A stretch of DNA of 64,000 nucleotides from Symbiodinium sp. CCMP2592 (lineage: Eukaryota; Sar; Dinophyceae; Suessiales; Symbiodiniaceae): assembly GCA_905221615.1 (NCBI GenBank), contig CAJNDT010003068.1, forward strand, positions 1 to 64,000, given 5' to 3'. Numbering within the stretch: position 1 is the first letter of the stretch; each line of letters opens with the position of its first letter. Position numbers and translations under genes: made by a program. Below are positions 41,600-50,959 of the stretch, in pieces. The notes under the pieces were generated by a model. It saw nothing but the letters and a program-made list of their open reading frames with translations. It ran no database searches and was not told where the DNA came from.

Positions 41600-41639
41600 C
41601 GAAAGTCATTGTCGTATCTTGGCTTGATCCTGAGTTCAT
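41202..41639 (-). CDS. gag: Gag N-terminus (145 codons), frame-shifted from the rest
   Basis: Starts at the first ATG after the 5' LTR (MNSGSSQDTT...), 64 nt from the LTR end, and is rich in Ser/Thr/Lys/Arg. It ends in another frame than the gag body; passing from this frame to the body needs a +1 shift somewhere between about 41330 and 41205. This part exists in one copy only, so an indel error, a mutation and a programmed shift cannot be separated. Confidence 0.6.
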   Translation of the reverse strand: MNSGSSQDTTMTFGADVAAPAVGESTADDTVVQSVDSSTEDDKGQSSALAIAKAVPKGKAKSLPRASTPSRPTSTGSRTGKAAERRVEASGFQAPRTTSRAKDKGVKTLEKKSRPSSSRSSSARSRTSATRDVLGPNGYQSTTRC

Positions 41640-41703
41640 TGTGGTCGTAGTAGATCAAGTAGTCGTTGCTGTAGAAAGGCAGAGCCGCGTACGGCTGATA
41701 ACC
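41640..41703 (-). other. Short retroelement leader (64 nt)
   Basis: Lies between the end of the 5' LTR and the first gag ATG; includes the primer-binding candidate. Confidence 0.6.
41684..41703 (-). promoter_or_regulatory. Candidate primer-binding site GGTTATCAGCCGTACGCGGC
   Basis: It directly follows the 5' LTR on the minus strand, where the tRNA primer should anneal. It does not start with TGG as sites for an intact tRNA 3' end do. Its complement ends CTGATAACC, like an anticodon loop plus 3' stem (CUNAUAACC), so priming by a cleaved tRNA half, as in Drosophila copia, is possible. Confidence 0.4.
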
Positions 41704-42135
41704 TGCGTGGGGGATTGATCTCGACTTGGTTGCTGCTCTCCCCACCAGAGCTGTAATGAATGTAGGTGTGGCTGGCTAGCACTCTCCACAGACTGGACCC
41801 TGTCTCTCCCTCTTACTTCCACACGTGCGATCCTATGCAGGCAGAACCGGCGGCCGTTCCTTTTGCACTCACTGCCGGCGGCGGTTCGTCTGTGCAACGG
41901 GATAGCTCTGATTGCTCAGGATAGAAGACACATATAGCACTTAGCTATGGGCATTGACTTGAGCCAAACGTTGCGTTGGCGGTCACATAGAAAGGTAAAG
42001 ATGAGGGATGCGTAGCATGCCCCCTAGAGTCGAGGGACGCGTAGCGTGCCCCCTTCTCTTGCACTTTACACGGTCTTGCTCACAGCTCTTATAGTGACAC
42101 CTTAGAACTTGACAAGGCATCGCAGTCCGTTCGCA
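41704..42135 (-). repeat. 5' LTR (432 bp)
   Basis: Identical by eye to 11207-11638. The dyad elements are at 42008-42018 and 42037-42047. It should carry promoter and polyadenylation signals; I see no strong consensus for either. Confidence 0.95.
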
Positions 42136-42140
42136 TCTTG
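42136..42140. repeat. Target site duplication TCTTG (right)
   Basis: Matches 11202-11206. Confidence 0.9.
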
Positions 42141-42330
42141 GGTGACAGGGTTTAGGGAGGGTCTCAAGGTCATAAGGTTTAGGGTTTAGAGAGAGTCTAA
42201 CTAAAGGTCTTAGGTTTGAGGGTTGAGAGAGAGCCTTAAGGTCTTAGGTGTTAGGGTTTAGGCAGGGTCTCCAGGTCATAGGTTTTAGGGTTTAGGGAGG
42301 GTCTTAAGGTCTTGGGTGCAAGGGTCTGAG
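42136..42330. repeat. Telomere-derived minisatellite, right part of the insertion target
   Basis: Continues the units of 11000-11206 (AGGGTTTAGGGAGGGTC and AAGGTCTTAGG blocks). Confidence 0.8.
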
Positions 42331-42694
42331 AGACTTAGGGTCTATCTTGCTGTCTGCTATCGTATGCTGTTGCATATTATAGTATAGTCTCTGTTAAAGT
42401 ACATGACGGCCTATCGCACGTTTATGTACGGACTGTACGCACGGATTATGTTGGGGTACTTATTTACATGCAGTATATCCAGGCTTTATGGCCCAGTATG
42501 GTATAGTGTATAGAGGGACCATTCGGGACTGCTACTCATGATTCAGACTTCGTGGCCTCTAGTGAGTATATAGGGACGCTACGGCAGGAAGATAGGTTCG
42601 GTTTACTCAGGTTTGGGGCTTCATCCTCAGACGCATCTCTGAAGCCTCGCGGGGCTCAGCAAATCTTGACACCATGTATACGTGCAGAAACACA
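42331..42694. other. No gene seen
   Basis: Nothing recognised. Confidence 0.5.
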
Positions 42695-42711
42695 CAGACA
42701 GAAATAGAGAG

Positions 42712-42754
<43 letters not shown>

Positions 42755-42786
42755 AAGAGAGAGAGAGAGAGGGAGAAAGAGCGATA
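42695..42786. repeat. GA microsatellite
   Basis: GAGAGA/GAAAGA run with interruptions; the Ser/Leu frame through it is an artefact. Confidence 0.85.
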
Positions 42787-43239
42787 GAAGCAAAGACTAA
42801 ACAAAGTAACAAAGAGAGCGGGAGAGGGACAGAGTTGCGGCTCAACTCTTCTAGAGACTCTCTTCTACTAAACCCTTCCAACACCCCGCTACCTTTCGTC
42901 TGAAAACTGTCCATCACTTGGGAACTGGGATCTTTCAAAACTGAATGAACCTGCTCACTGCTGGACCGCCCTGAAACAACAAATCATGTACACTACTGCA
43001 TTGCGCGTCACGTCGTCGCTCACCACAAGAAAGAGTGTATAGAGACCCTACGAAAAACACAGGATTTGGTAGCTCCAGGTAGCTACCGGAAATCAGAAGT
43101 CACCACGGCAGCAGCTGTGAAGGTTCGTAAAGCTCCAACTAAACAGCAACGGCAACACTGCCTGTCATGCTGCCCCAAAGGGTCCAAGTACCAATAGAGT
43201 AGGTTCTAAGTATATAGACATTTGGGCCCCCAAAGTCAA
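42787..43239. other. No gene seen
   Basis: Nothing recognised. Confidence 0.5.
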
Positions 43240-43240
43240 A

Positions 43241-43370
43241 GTTTGTACTAGGTAACCCTTCTCTCCTGTACCCTTGTTGAAGGCGATGTTTTGCAGGTGC
43301 TTGACCAGCGGCATGACAACTGCATCCTGGCTGACGGGCAGGATACAGGCTGGGTTTGTAACCGCCAGAC
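43241..43370 (+). CDS. Candidate exon fragment, SH3-like
   Basis: The plus strand reads LVEGDVLQVLDQRHDNCILA followed by GQDTGWVCNR. This follows the SH3 pattern (hydrophobic, EGD, VL strand, diverging turn, then G-WV with a polar residue where Asn/Tyr of the PSNYV end would be). The first strand (ALYDY region) is absent, so it would be one exon of a longer gene. A pyrimidine-rich stretch ending in AG at about 43280 or 43250 could be the acceptor. No neighbouring exon could be tied to it. Confidence 0.33.
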
Positions 43371-43717
43371 ACCTGAGCCTGCACCTGGACCCAGAAGCAT
43401 AAACCTAAGGCTACGACGCCCAGACCTTGGACCGCAAACGCTGCGCGAAAAAAGCCTCAAACTGGAACCCTCAAAGCCTCAAACTCAAACCCTATAAACC
43501 CTATAAGCTCTGTATATAATAAGCCCTAAACTCCGGAAGTTAGATCCTTTGGGCCCCACCTGGTAGGCCGACAGGAGCTCGTGCTCTGCTGTGCCGGGAG
43601 TGTGCGGGGACGCAGCCAGAAGGCACTCCGCCATGTCCGACCAGTCCTCGAAACCGCTTTCTGGGTTTAGGGTTTAGGGTGTATACTGTAAGGTTTGGGT
43701 TTAGGGTTGTCTCGGCT
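43371..43717. other. No gene seen; telomere-like words at 43664-43710
   Basis: Short degenerate TTTAGGG run only. Confidence 0.45.
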
Positions 43718-43819
43718 TACTTCGAGGTTCATGGGTAGTTATAAGTAGGGTAACTATACTTATGACCCATATTAGGGGACTTAGAACCCCACTTATATCT
43801 ACCCATGAACCTCCAAGTA
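43718..43819. mobile_element. MITE-like element, TACTTGGAGGTTCATGGG family (copy 3)
   Basis: TACTTCGAGGTTCATGGGTA at the left and its reverse complement ending AAGTA at the right; both flanked by telomere-like sequence. Confidence 0.75.
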
Positions 43820-44639
43820 GGGTATATACTGTAAGGTCTGCGTTTAGGGTTTAGGGTGGAATGCAAGGGTTTTGGGGTTAGGATATAGGATTCGGGATTT
43901 AGGGTTTGGGGATGGGGTTTGGTTTACGGATTTAAGGCTCAGAGTTGAGGAATAGAGTTCCGGCTTGCTTTTCGCATTACGGTGGCATGATGCAATACCC
44001 GCTCTTGTCTGCGAGGCAGGTAGCCAGGTAGCTTTAGGCAGAACGGCGTAGAGTTTGGAACGAAATCTGTGACTTTGATGGAGCTAGGTTCAGGTGGTTT
44101 CAGCTTTGCCAATACTGTTAGAATTAGAACTTTTGATATGCCGGGTCGAGGATAGGATTCTGCGAAACATCGTCTCAAACACAACTTCCTCGCATCCCGA
44201 AAAAAGATTGCCATGTAAGCTTCCTACTCCTCTGACTTCGGGTGCTTGAGCAGATTGGGTCCACCAGAATTCCTGGCTGGGGTCTGGAGCCTCTTCAGTC
44301 TAGTGACAATCTGGGCGAGGCTGCTAGACCTGCAATAGAGGGATTAAGATTTAGGGGGTTTAGAGTTTGCAGGATTTTACTCCTTGCACGAGCTCGGAAA
44401 GAAATCCCAAAGACTACCAGCTTCAACCGAAGCCGGGTCTTGCCGTTGCCACTCCAGCCGTCACGGAAACACCGAGGCGGGCCGATCTCTAACATTCTTC
44501 ACTTCTGACGTCTGAAACTGGAAGTAGCACCTCGAAATAGTACGGCACCCTTATGACAAGGACCCTGAAAGGGACCCTAAGTTGGAGAACCACAGAAAGG
44601 GCCCTGAGATGCTGAGGACCCATCACGGCCGGTGTCCTG
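43820..44639. other. No gene seen
   Basis: Telomere-like words at 43845-43905; the rest is unrecognised. Confidence 0.45.
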
Positions 44640-44970
44640 TGCCAGCTACTTGGAGGTTCAGGCGTCGTCATGTACAAGTGGGCTTTTACGTCCCCGAAAA
44701 GAGGTGAAATGTTACCCTACGCCTAAGTCGCACAAGGGTTTAGGTTAGATACGAAGGGGGGTTATAAGTCCCCGAGTATGGGTGAGACCTATCGTTACCC
44801 TGCGCTTCAGGGTTTGGGGTTAGATACCAGGGGTTACAAGTCCCCGAGTATGGGTGATAACTATAGTTACTACCCTACGTACAAGCCCCACTTGTAACTA
44901 CCCATAGCCCAGGACCCTAAACCCCAAACCCCACCAGTTATAATTACCGATGAACCTCCAGTTAGCGCAT
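44640..44970. repeat. Degenerate relatives of the TACTTGGAGGTTCATGGG family
   Basis: ACTTGGAGGTTCA at 44648, two GTTATAAGTCCCCGAGTATGGGTGA-type internal blocks at about 44761 and 44826, and a GATGAACCTCCAGTTA end at about 44950. They look like fragments of one or two nested copies. Confidence 0.5.
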
Positions 44971-45897
44971 GTCATGGGCTTCTGGGAGGGGCTTGATCCA
45001 ATTTGCTGGTTTTTAAGAAATAGAGCACTCTTGGAGATATAGTAAGGGCCCTTATGATTATTGAGGAGGATTTATTTTTCAGGCTTCTGATTGCTGCAAG
45101 GTTTGGGCCCATGGGTTTTGTATGACCCTCTCTATCCATTCCCTCCGGTGGCACTTGGCACTTAACACCCTAGGACTTCGGGGCATGTGCCGCTAAACGA
45201 AGGCAGTGTCTACTACTGCCCTTGGCGAGGCCGGATACTCCAATTCCCATCCGAATCAGACAGGCGAAAGTGTCTCCCAGCCGCGAAAAGAAGCCGAAGC
45301 GTATGCCACAAGCCTTTGCGCATTCTGTTCTAAGTGCTGCGGGCCTACATGCCTAAGTGTCACCTGTCGTCATTTCCACAACTACCGACTAGAACCTTCG
45401 AGCGGTACTCTACAAAGAGTTTGAAGGTGAAAACATGTTACCATGTACTGCTCCAAGATTGTAGACTGATCTCCGAATCAGGGCCCTAGCTACTGGTAGT
45501 GGGCTCCCAAGCTCTCCCTGCTGCCTCTCCACCCAGGGGCCGCGAGGCCAGGCGAAGGAAGTTTGCGCTGAGGGCTGCGAGGAGGGGAGCCTCGCAAAGG
45601 ATTTCTCGGTCCCCGTTTCAGGAGTCTACCGGCTTACAGTTGAAACAAAGGGTATATTAGCGTATCATAACCTACTAGGTCCCATGCTGTTTCGTCGGGG
45701 CATTACATCTGCTAAACTACATGACATACGTTAGAGTTAAAAGAAGTCTTTCTTGAATTCTGAACACAAGGCACAGCAAGCCCAGCGACCCAAGAGACTT
45801 AACGGTTTGACGACATCTTTACCTGCAGACGTTCGCCCCTGGGAGCTTTCAGCCGGAAAACGAAATGCATTTAGCCCTAGTTGTGCTGTGAATACCT
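44971..45897. other. No gene seen
   Basis: Open frames at 44972-45154 and 45206-45424 have no recognisable content. Confidence 0.45.
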
Positions 45898-46010
45898 AAT
45901 ATACGGGCCGAAATAGTTGCCCATACTGTTATACTGTTTTGGGGGTTCCTTGTTATAAGCATAGTATAACAGGCCCCAGAGCCCTATTCTAATTATTAAG
46001 GCCGCTACAT
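45898..46010. mobile_element. MITE-like element, AATATAGGGGCC family (copy 2)
   Basis: AATATACGGGCCGAAATAG at the left, and a CTAATTATTAAGGCCGCTAC right end that is roughly its inverse; the internal GGCCCCAGAGCCCTATTC matches 9331-9420. Confidence 0.5.
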
Positions 46011-46708
46011 AAAAGTCTCTATCCATAAACAAACGGCAAGTTCGCATGTCCGGCGCGGGCCTCCGCCACTCCAAGGGCAGCGAATCCCCGGGCAGCTATG
46101 GCGCAGTCCTCTCATGGCAGAACCCTGAACCCTAACCGTATAAACCCAAAGAGCACTGTCACCGTTCATACGCCTCGAAATTTACAGGCGAGCAAACCAT
46201 ACTGGAAGTCATATTGCACAGAGGTGGAATACTTATGAGTGCACGCATGGACCGAGCAAACCAGGGTTGAACATAACATAGTTTACATTCCATAGCACCT
46301 ATATAACATAAAAATCCCCATTCGGTTATGCTTTAGTGACCCCCCAGCAGAACAAGAAGCAACACCTATTGTTCCAATCATGTAATCTTCCCATGTTAGC
46401 AGCAAGGGAGTTCCTGAGGATTTCTTTCCGGATTTCGAGTGGCCAGTTCCTCGCAAAGCATCCACCGTAGAATCTGTAGACTGTATTTAAAAAGCCCCAT
46501 CTAAGTACAGACAAAAAACTCCATCCCCCAAGCTGTTCGGCTCTTCAGCCACTTCAGCCATCGAATCTTTTTGTATTCTCGCTCGCTTTGCAGATTTCGC
46601 TGTGAATTCGACACCAATTCCTTGCAGTAGCTCCCTGCGCTCCCGGCAGAGCTTGCCCTCACGCGCCTGGCAGGGAGGGAGGGATTTCCAATCTATCTGG
46701 AGCTACGA
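46011..46708. other. No gene seen
   Basis: Nothing recognised. Confidence 0.5.
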
Positions 46709-46787
46709 AAACCAACTTTTTGGTGGGGTCCTTATAAACTCCACATTAGGGTCTCTACTTAGCACCCACCAAAAAGTTAGGTTGTGG
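46709..46787. mobile_element. Short inverted-repeat element, AACCAACTTTTTGGTGGG arms
   Basis: AACCAACTTTTTGGTGGGGT is mirrored by CACCCACCAAAAAGTTAGGTT across about 40 bp. Confidence 0.6.
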
Positions 46788-48005
46788 TGTTGTGGTAGTT
46801 TCCGGTAGATGTGGGCGGTTCAGCTTCGGTTTGCTTTGGCTACACAAACTCTCCAATCCTGAATCTCTCACGAATCCTGAAAGGTGTCCGAAAAGGTTTT
46901 ATGTAAGGGCTTTGAGGGATGAATACAGCTTTACAAGAGAAGCAACTGCCGTTGTTGATTCATGCACCTAAACTTCGGTAAATCCCTTGCAGCGGCTTGT
47001 TATGTGGGAATCATGACAGGGGCTCTTGCGCGCCTCATGGGCGCGCGGCCTCAGCGTGGACAACCCTTACAAACAAAGGTACCTATGACAGGAACTCAGG
47101 CCACTCGACCCCCCGAAACACCCAAAAGTCATGTCGGATCAACTTTGGAAGCGCCGGAACCCCCCTGCCGTCTGGGTTCTGGGTCCCCTTGAAGCTTTGC
47201 ACCCCCAAGTCCTAACCTTTGGACTCCTGTTCCCTAAACCACGAGACCTAGTTCGGGTGTGGCTTTTATCGACAAGGAACAGGACAAGGGACAGTAGGGA
47301 TCCAGCTACACAGACTTGATAAGAATTCGGGCTGTTTCGGATTTGGGTTTGGGGGGCTGGGTGCAGGGGGTTTTGGGCTTTGGGGTTGCGCTATCTAGGG
47401 TTGTTCATAGATTCAACCCATAGCGCCGCTACAGAATCATTCGGAGCCCCCGGTCTCTGATATTCTTCGTGACTTAGTTTGTATCTTATAGAAGTCGTAG
47501 CTGAACAGCTATCAAGTCAGGCAGTCTTAAAGTTTGCAGTTTCTAGGTAACAGAGTGTCAACATCTAGATTTGGCATTTGGGTTGGGAGTTTAGGGGTAG
47601 GGGTTTGAGTCTGGGATTCAGGATTTGGGCTTTCCGGTTTAAGGGCTTCAGGGTTTGAGTGCGGAGTTTCGGGCTTGGGGCTGGTCCCTTTTGGGGGTGA
47701 TTTGGGGTCAACACGAGTGGTAACCTTCAAGCTCCAGTATTAGAAATATTCATGATGACCGAACTGATCCAAGCTTGTCCCTGTGAAGACCGAAGAGAAA
47801 AGCCAGAGCGAACCCCGATGCCAACACCGGAAGCATCCGCCCAAACTGCGCCAACTGCCAACCCTAAACCACTAAACCCCGGACCCTTAAACCCCTAAGC
47901 CTTAAACACGACAAGTGAACCACTAAACCCCAAACTCCTAAGCCCCTAAGCCCTAAACCCTATAACTAAACCACAAGCCCCTATAGAGCCTTCAGCCTGA
48001 AACCC
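46788..48005. other. No gene seen
   Basis: About 1.2 kb with small unsupported frames and scattered CCCTAAA words (47865-47990). Confidence 0.45.
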
Positions 48006-48126
48006 TACTTGGAGGTTCATGGGTAGTTATACGTGGGGTTATAAGCCCCCGAATATGGGCTATAAGTATAGTTACCCTACTTCTAACTTGTAACCTCAAT
48101 TATAACTACCCATGAACCTCCAAGTA
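48006..48126. mobile_element. MITE-like element, TACTTGGAGGTTCATGGG family (copy 4)
   Basis: Well-preserved TACTTGGAGGTTCATGGGTA ends in inverted orientation, about 120 bp. A further solitary end lies at 48157-48178. Confidence 0.8.
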
Positions 48127-48253
48127 GGGTTTGGGGTTTAGGGTTTGGGGCCCTATACTTATAACTACCCATGAACCCTCGCAGCACCCGCAGCTGGAAG
48201 GCCTTTTTCTGCTGGACAAAGACCCAAAGGCCCAAGCTCCGGGCGCCTGGCCT

Positions 48254-48327
48254 TGGGTTTAGGGTTTAGGGTTTAGGGTTTAGGGTTTTGGGTTTAGGGT
48301 TTTGGGTTTAGGGTTTAGGGTTTTGGT
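48254..48327. repeat. Near-perfect TTTAGGG array
   Basis: Several exact tandem TTTAGGG units followed by TTTTGGG variants; the cleanest telomeric repeat in the window, yet internal. Confidence 0.85.
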
Positions 48328-48384
48328 TTGCTGCTACCCCAGAAACCCCAGTATCAGCCAACAGCCCCCTTAATTCGGGAATAC

Positions 48385-48600
48385 CTAGGGTTAGGGTTCC
48401 TTTAAGGAATCAAAAAGGGATCTTAAAAGTTTGGGTCTAGGGGCCTCCAATATCCCTTAATTAAGGAATATACCCCTAAGGGTTCCTCAAAGGGGTCTAG
48501 AAGGGAATGAAGGAATATACCCTTAATCGTATTAGGGATCCTACTATAACTTCAGGTGTATTCCTTAACTAAGGGATGTTGGACTTCTAGGGTGTTTCTC
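48385..48600. repeat. Nested short palindromes
   Basis: Repeated and inverted CCCTTAATTAAGGAATA, GGTTCCTTTAAGGAATC and GGGTTCCTCAAAGGGGTCTAG motifs suggest several small elements inserted into one another. Confidence 0.5.
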
Positions 48601-48780
48601 TTAGTCCCGTGCTTTTCAGGCACGTTCTTCTGTCTACGCAAGCTGAAGGTTCAGCTGTAAAACCTACCTGTTACGGGAACCTGATTATGATTTCCTTATG
48701 CAAGTCCTTCAACAGGCCGGTTATTTGGGGTTAAGGTCGGGTTGAGGGTCGAGGAGCTAGGCTCGGGCTTGTGTACCAAA
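48601..48780. other. No gene seen
   Basis: Nothing recognised. Confidence 0.5.
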
Positions 48781-48931
48781 TGGGAGTTTCCGAAAATTAG
48801 GGGTCCATTATTTTGCGGGTCCTTGGGATGCCCAGTTACCTAGGAATAAAAAGGGATCCCTTCTTGGTATTCGGTAACTTTGTAAGGAACCTACTAGGAC
48901 TACAAAAAGGGAATAAGGGTACTACTGGGCA
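48781..48931. repeat. GGGAGTTTCCGAAAAT end plus GGATGCCCAGT inverted-repeat element
   Basis: A one-sided GGGAGTTTCCGAAAAT family end is followed by a separate element whose ends GGGATGCCCAGTTACC (about 48826) and TACTACTGGGCATCC (about 48930) are inverted copies. Confidence 0.5.
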
Positions 48932-49025
48932 TCCTAAACCCTAAAACCTTAAACCCTAAAACGGGTTCAAGGTAGGGGTTTAGGAGGAGGACCAGGAGAC
49001 CCGGCAGCAGGACAAGTTGGTATCG

Positions 49026-49147
49026 ATTCCCTAAGGGTCCATGGTCCATGTACCCATATAGAGATATAGGAGCCCCAAAGTACCTATATAGGGACTACAT
49101 TAAGGCCAATGTACAAACTATATGAGTACATGGACCCTTAGGGATTG
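49026..49147. mobile_element. MITE-like element, CCCTAAGGGTCCATG ends
   Basis: TCCCTAAGGGTCCATGG at the left and its reverse complement at the right enclose about 90 bp with TACCTATATAGGG-type palindromes. Confidence 0.6.
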
Positions 49148-49199
49148 GTGTTCGCGCCAGGCTGCTCCTCGTCGGTGCGGCTGGGCGTATGGCCACATG

Positions 49200-49338
49200 C
49201 GTCGGCGAAGCCTTGGGTCGGAGTCGTGAGTATGAGTATGAGTATTAGTATGTATTTGTAATAGTATCAGGACAAGTATCAGTATAAGCATGTATTAGTA
49301 TTAAGTATTATTAAGTATTAGTAGTAGTATTATAGTAC

Positions 49339-49380
<42 letters not shown>

Positions 49381-49382
49381 CA
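49200..49382. repeat. GTATTA/GTATGA and AT microsatellites
   Basis: AGTATTAGTATGT-type repeats lead into an AT dinucleotide run at 49338-49380. Confidence 0.8.
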
Positions 49383-50449
49383 GCATTCGTAAGTTCATGC
49401 AGCCCTGAGGCTCCCGAAACGTAAGGGCTCCAAGTGCTCCGCCCTGAACAGTCCGACCATGCCTAGAAATGTTACTTAGGGGCCTGGGTGTCAGATGTCG
49501 GGTCGAGGATTTGAGCCTTTCCACCTTCAGATGTAGTGCATTGTAGGAACCTGATTAAGAAACCCTGGGCCTATAGCCCCAAAATAGTAGCATTCATATA
49601 TGGAACCCGGATAAAGGCCCAAGGCTGATTCCTACATTAGCACCGTAAACCCTAAGCCCTAAACCGTATCGGGTGGAGGAATCGGGTCATGGTGACCACT
49701 CGATCCGATTCATTCCACTAACCGTGATCCTCCAAGTACCCTAAAATTTCCCTGGAATTAGAAGGAACCCTGTCAGGAACCCTTTAGGAACCTTCATTCC
49801 GCAAGCCCTACCTAAACCCTCAACCCCAAAAGCCCTACTCGAGGTCCAGGTTTTTTGGGTGGTGTGGATGCGTGACGGCTTTCAGGAACCGTTGCTCTTT
49901 GCTGCCACCCCCAATGTTCCTGTCGTTTCTCTTGACATTGGCGATGCGTTTTAGGATTTAGGCTTTAGGGTGATGGTGTCTGTTTGGCAGTGTTCAATGT
50001 TGGTGCGTCTTGGCTTGAGTCAGCTTGCCGTGTGTTTCGGGTCCCATACCTTATGCCTTACCGACTAAGGTGAAGATTTAGACAATCCGTATCATCCCTT
50101 GAAGCCAAACATTCCCAAGCTAAACGTGAAACCTTCTGAAAGCTGACATCTCTGAAGCTCTGAGCGCAACCTCGAATATCCTATAGCCCACAATTCACGA
50201 CTCAAAACCCCAAGGGCTAAAAGAATAGTCCCAAGGTAGTCTATAACCTTAAGCCCACCCTGCACTTTAAGCCAAACCCCATAAGGATCAAACACCCCCA
50301 AAATCGACACCAAGGCACTTCTAACAGACCGGAAGGAGCGCATCCACCGGGCCTGGCTTTATGTAATTTCTCTGACTGCACTGCAGTCACTGCAGTCAGT
50401 CTGTGTGCTCTTAGGCTCTCGGTTTCTTGCCTTTTCTTTCTTGGCTAGT
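49383..50449. other. No gene seen
   Basis: About 1.1 kb of unrecognised sequence; contains a 24-bp-arm inverted repeat around 49672-49737 (GGTGGAGGAATCGG facing CCGATTCATTCCAC). Confidence 0.4.
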
Positions 50450-50600
50450 ATGAGGGCCTTTATATATTACAATGATCTAATTAGGGTTTGGGGGTATATT
50501 AAACCATAATTCTGCTAAGGAGCCCCCCAAATAGTGTAGGTAATTATTACCCACAGGCCCCAGAATACTTTCTTTTGGGGTTCATATTTAGAATCCTGTA
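50450..50600. repeat. Diverged AATATAGGGGCC-family element
   Basis: GAGGGCCTTTATATATTACAA at the left and AATTATTACCCACAGGCCCC at the right, with AGGAGCCCCCCAAATAGT shared with 50854-50959. Confidence 0.45.
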
Positions 50601-50853
50601 AAGTATTCTTAAAACGGAGCTACTTTGGGGCCTATGAGTAAGGCCCCTTTTTGTGAGGGCAGCTCGCGGCCTCCTCAGCATCCATCTCCACGCCTAGCCG
50701 TCGAAGAAGCCGCACTTGCTTGGCTTCCAGGCCTGTGAAGGACCAGGTGGGGTTGTGTAATAACACCCTATAAGAATCCTTATCCCTGAGTGTTGCTATC
50801 GTTTTATTTTCTTCTTATGAACCTGAACCTGGTGGAGGTTCGTGAGAGGGATT
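50601..50853. other. No gene seen
   Basis: Nothing recognised. Confidence 0.5.
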
Positions 50854-50959
50854 AATATAGGGGCCTTAATAATTAGAAGAGAGTTTTGGGGCCCATTATA
50901 CGATAATTACAATAAGGAGCCCCCACAATAGTATTGGTAATTATTTCGGCCCCTATATT
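50854..50959. mobile_element. MITE-like element, AATATAGGGGCC family (best copy)
   Basis: AATATAGGGGCCTTAATAAT at the left and TTATTTCGGCCCCTATATT at the right are inverted copies enclosing about 65 bp. Confidence 0.7.

Larger units (their letters stand above)
11207..42135 (-). mobile_element. Ty1/copia-type LTR retrotransposon, giant as assembled (30.9 kb), coding strand minus
   Basis: Bounded by identical 432-bp LTRs with TGCG...CGCA ends and a TCTTG duplication. The gene order on the minus strand is gag, CCCH zinc fingers, protease, integrase, reverse transcriptase, RNase H, a long extension, then a separate 2500-codon ORF2. Integrase before reverse transcriptase is the Ty1/copia (Pseudoviridae-type) order. 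As assembled, the interior contains an 11.1-kb direct duplication around a 100-N gap; the inferred single unit is about 19.7 kb, still several times a typical 5-kb copia element. The identical LTRs indicate a recent insertion. Every internal cistron is on the minus strand; plus-strand frames within it are shadows. Confidence 0.93.

Noticed and set aside
41684..41703. Similarity between the primer-site candidate and the tRNA-Tyr anticodon arm of this window (shared CCGTA)
   Set aside because: The match is in the same sense, not complementary, so the tRNA could not anneal there.
42088..42093. TATAAG hexamer in the LTR as a promoter TATA box
   Set aside because: It lies only about 45 bp from the LTR start, and dinoflagellate promoters rarely use TATA; not enough to call.
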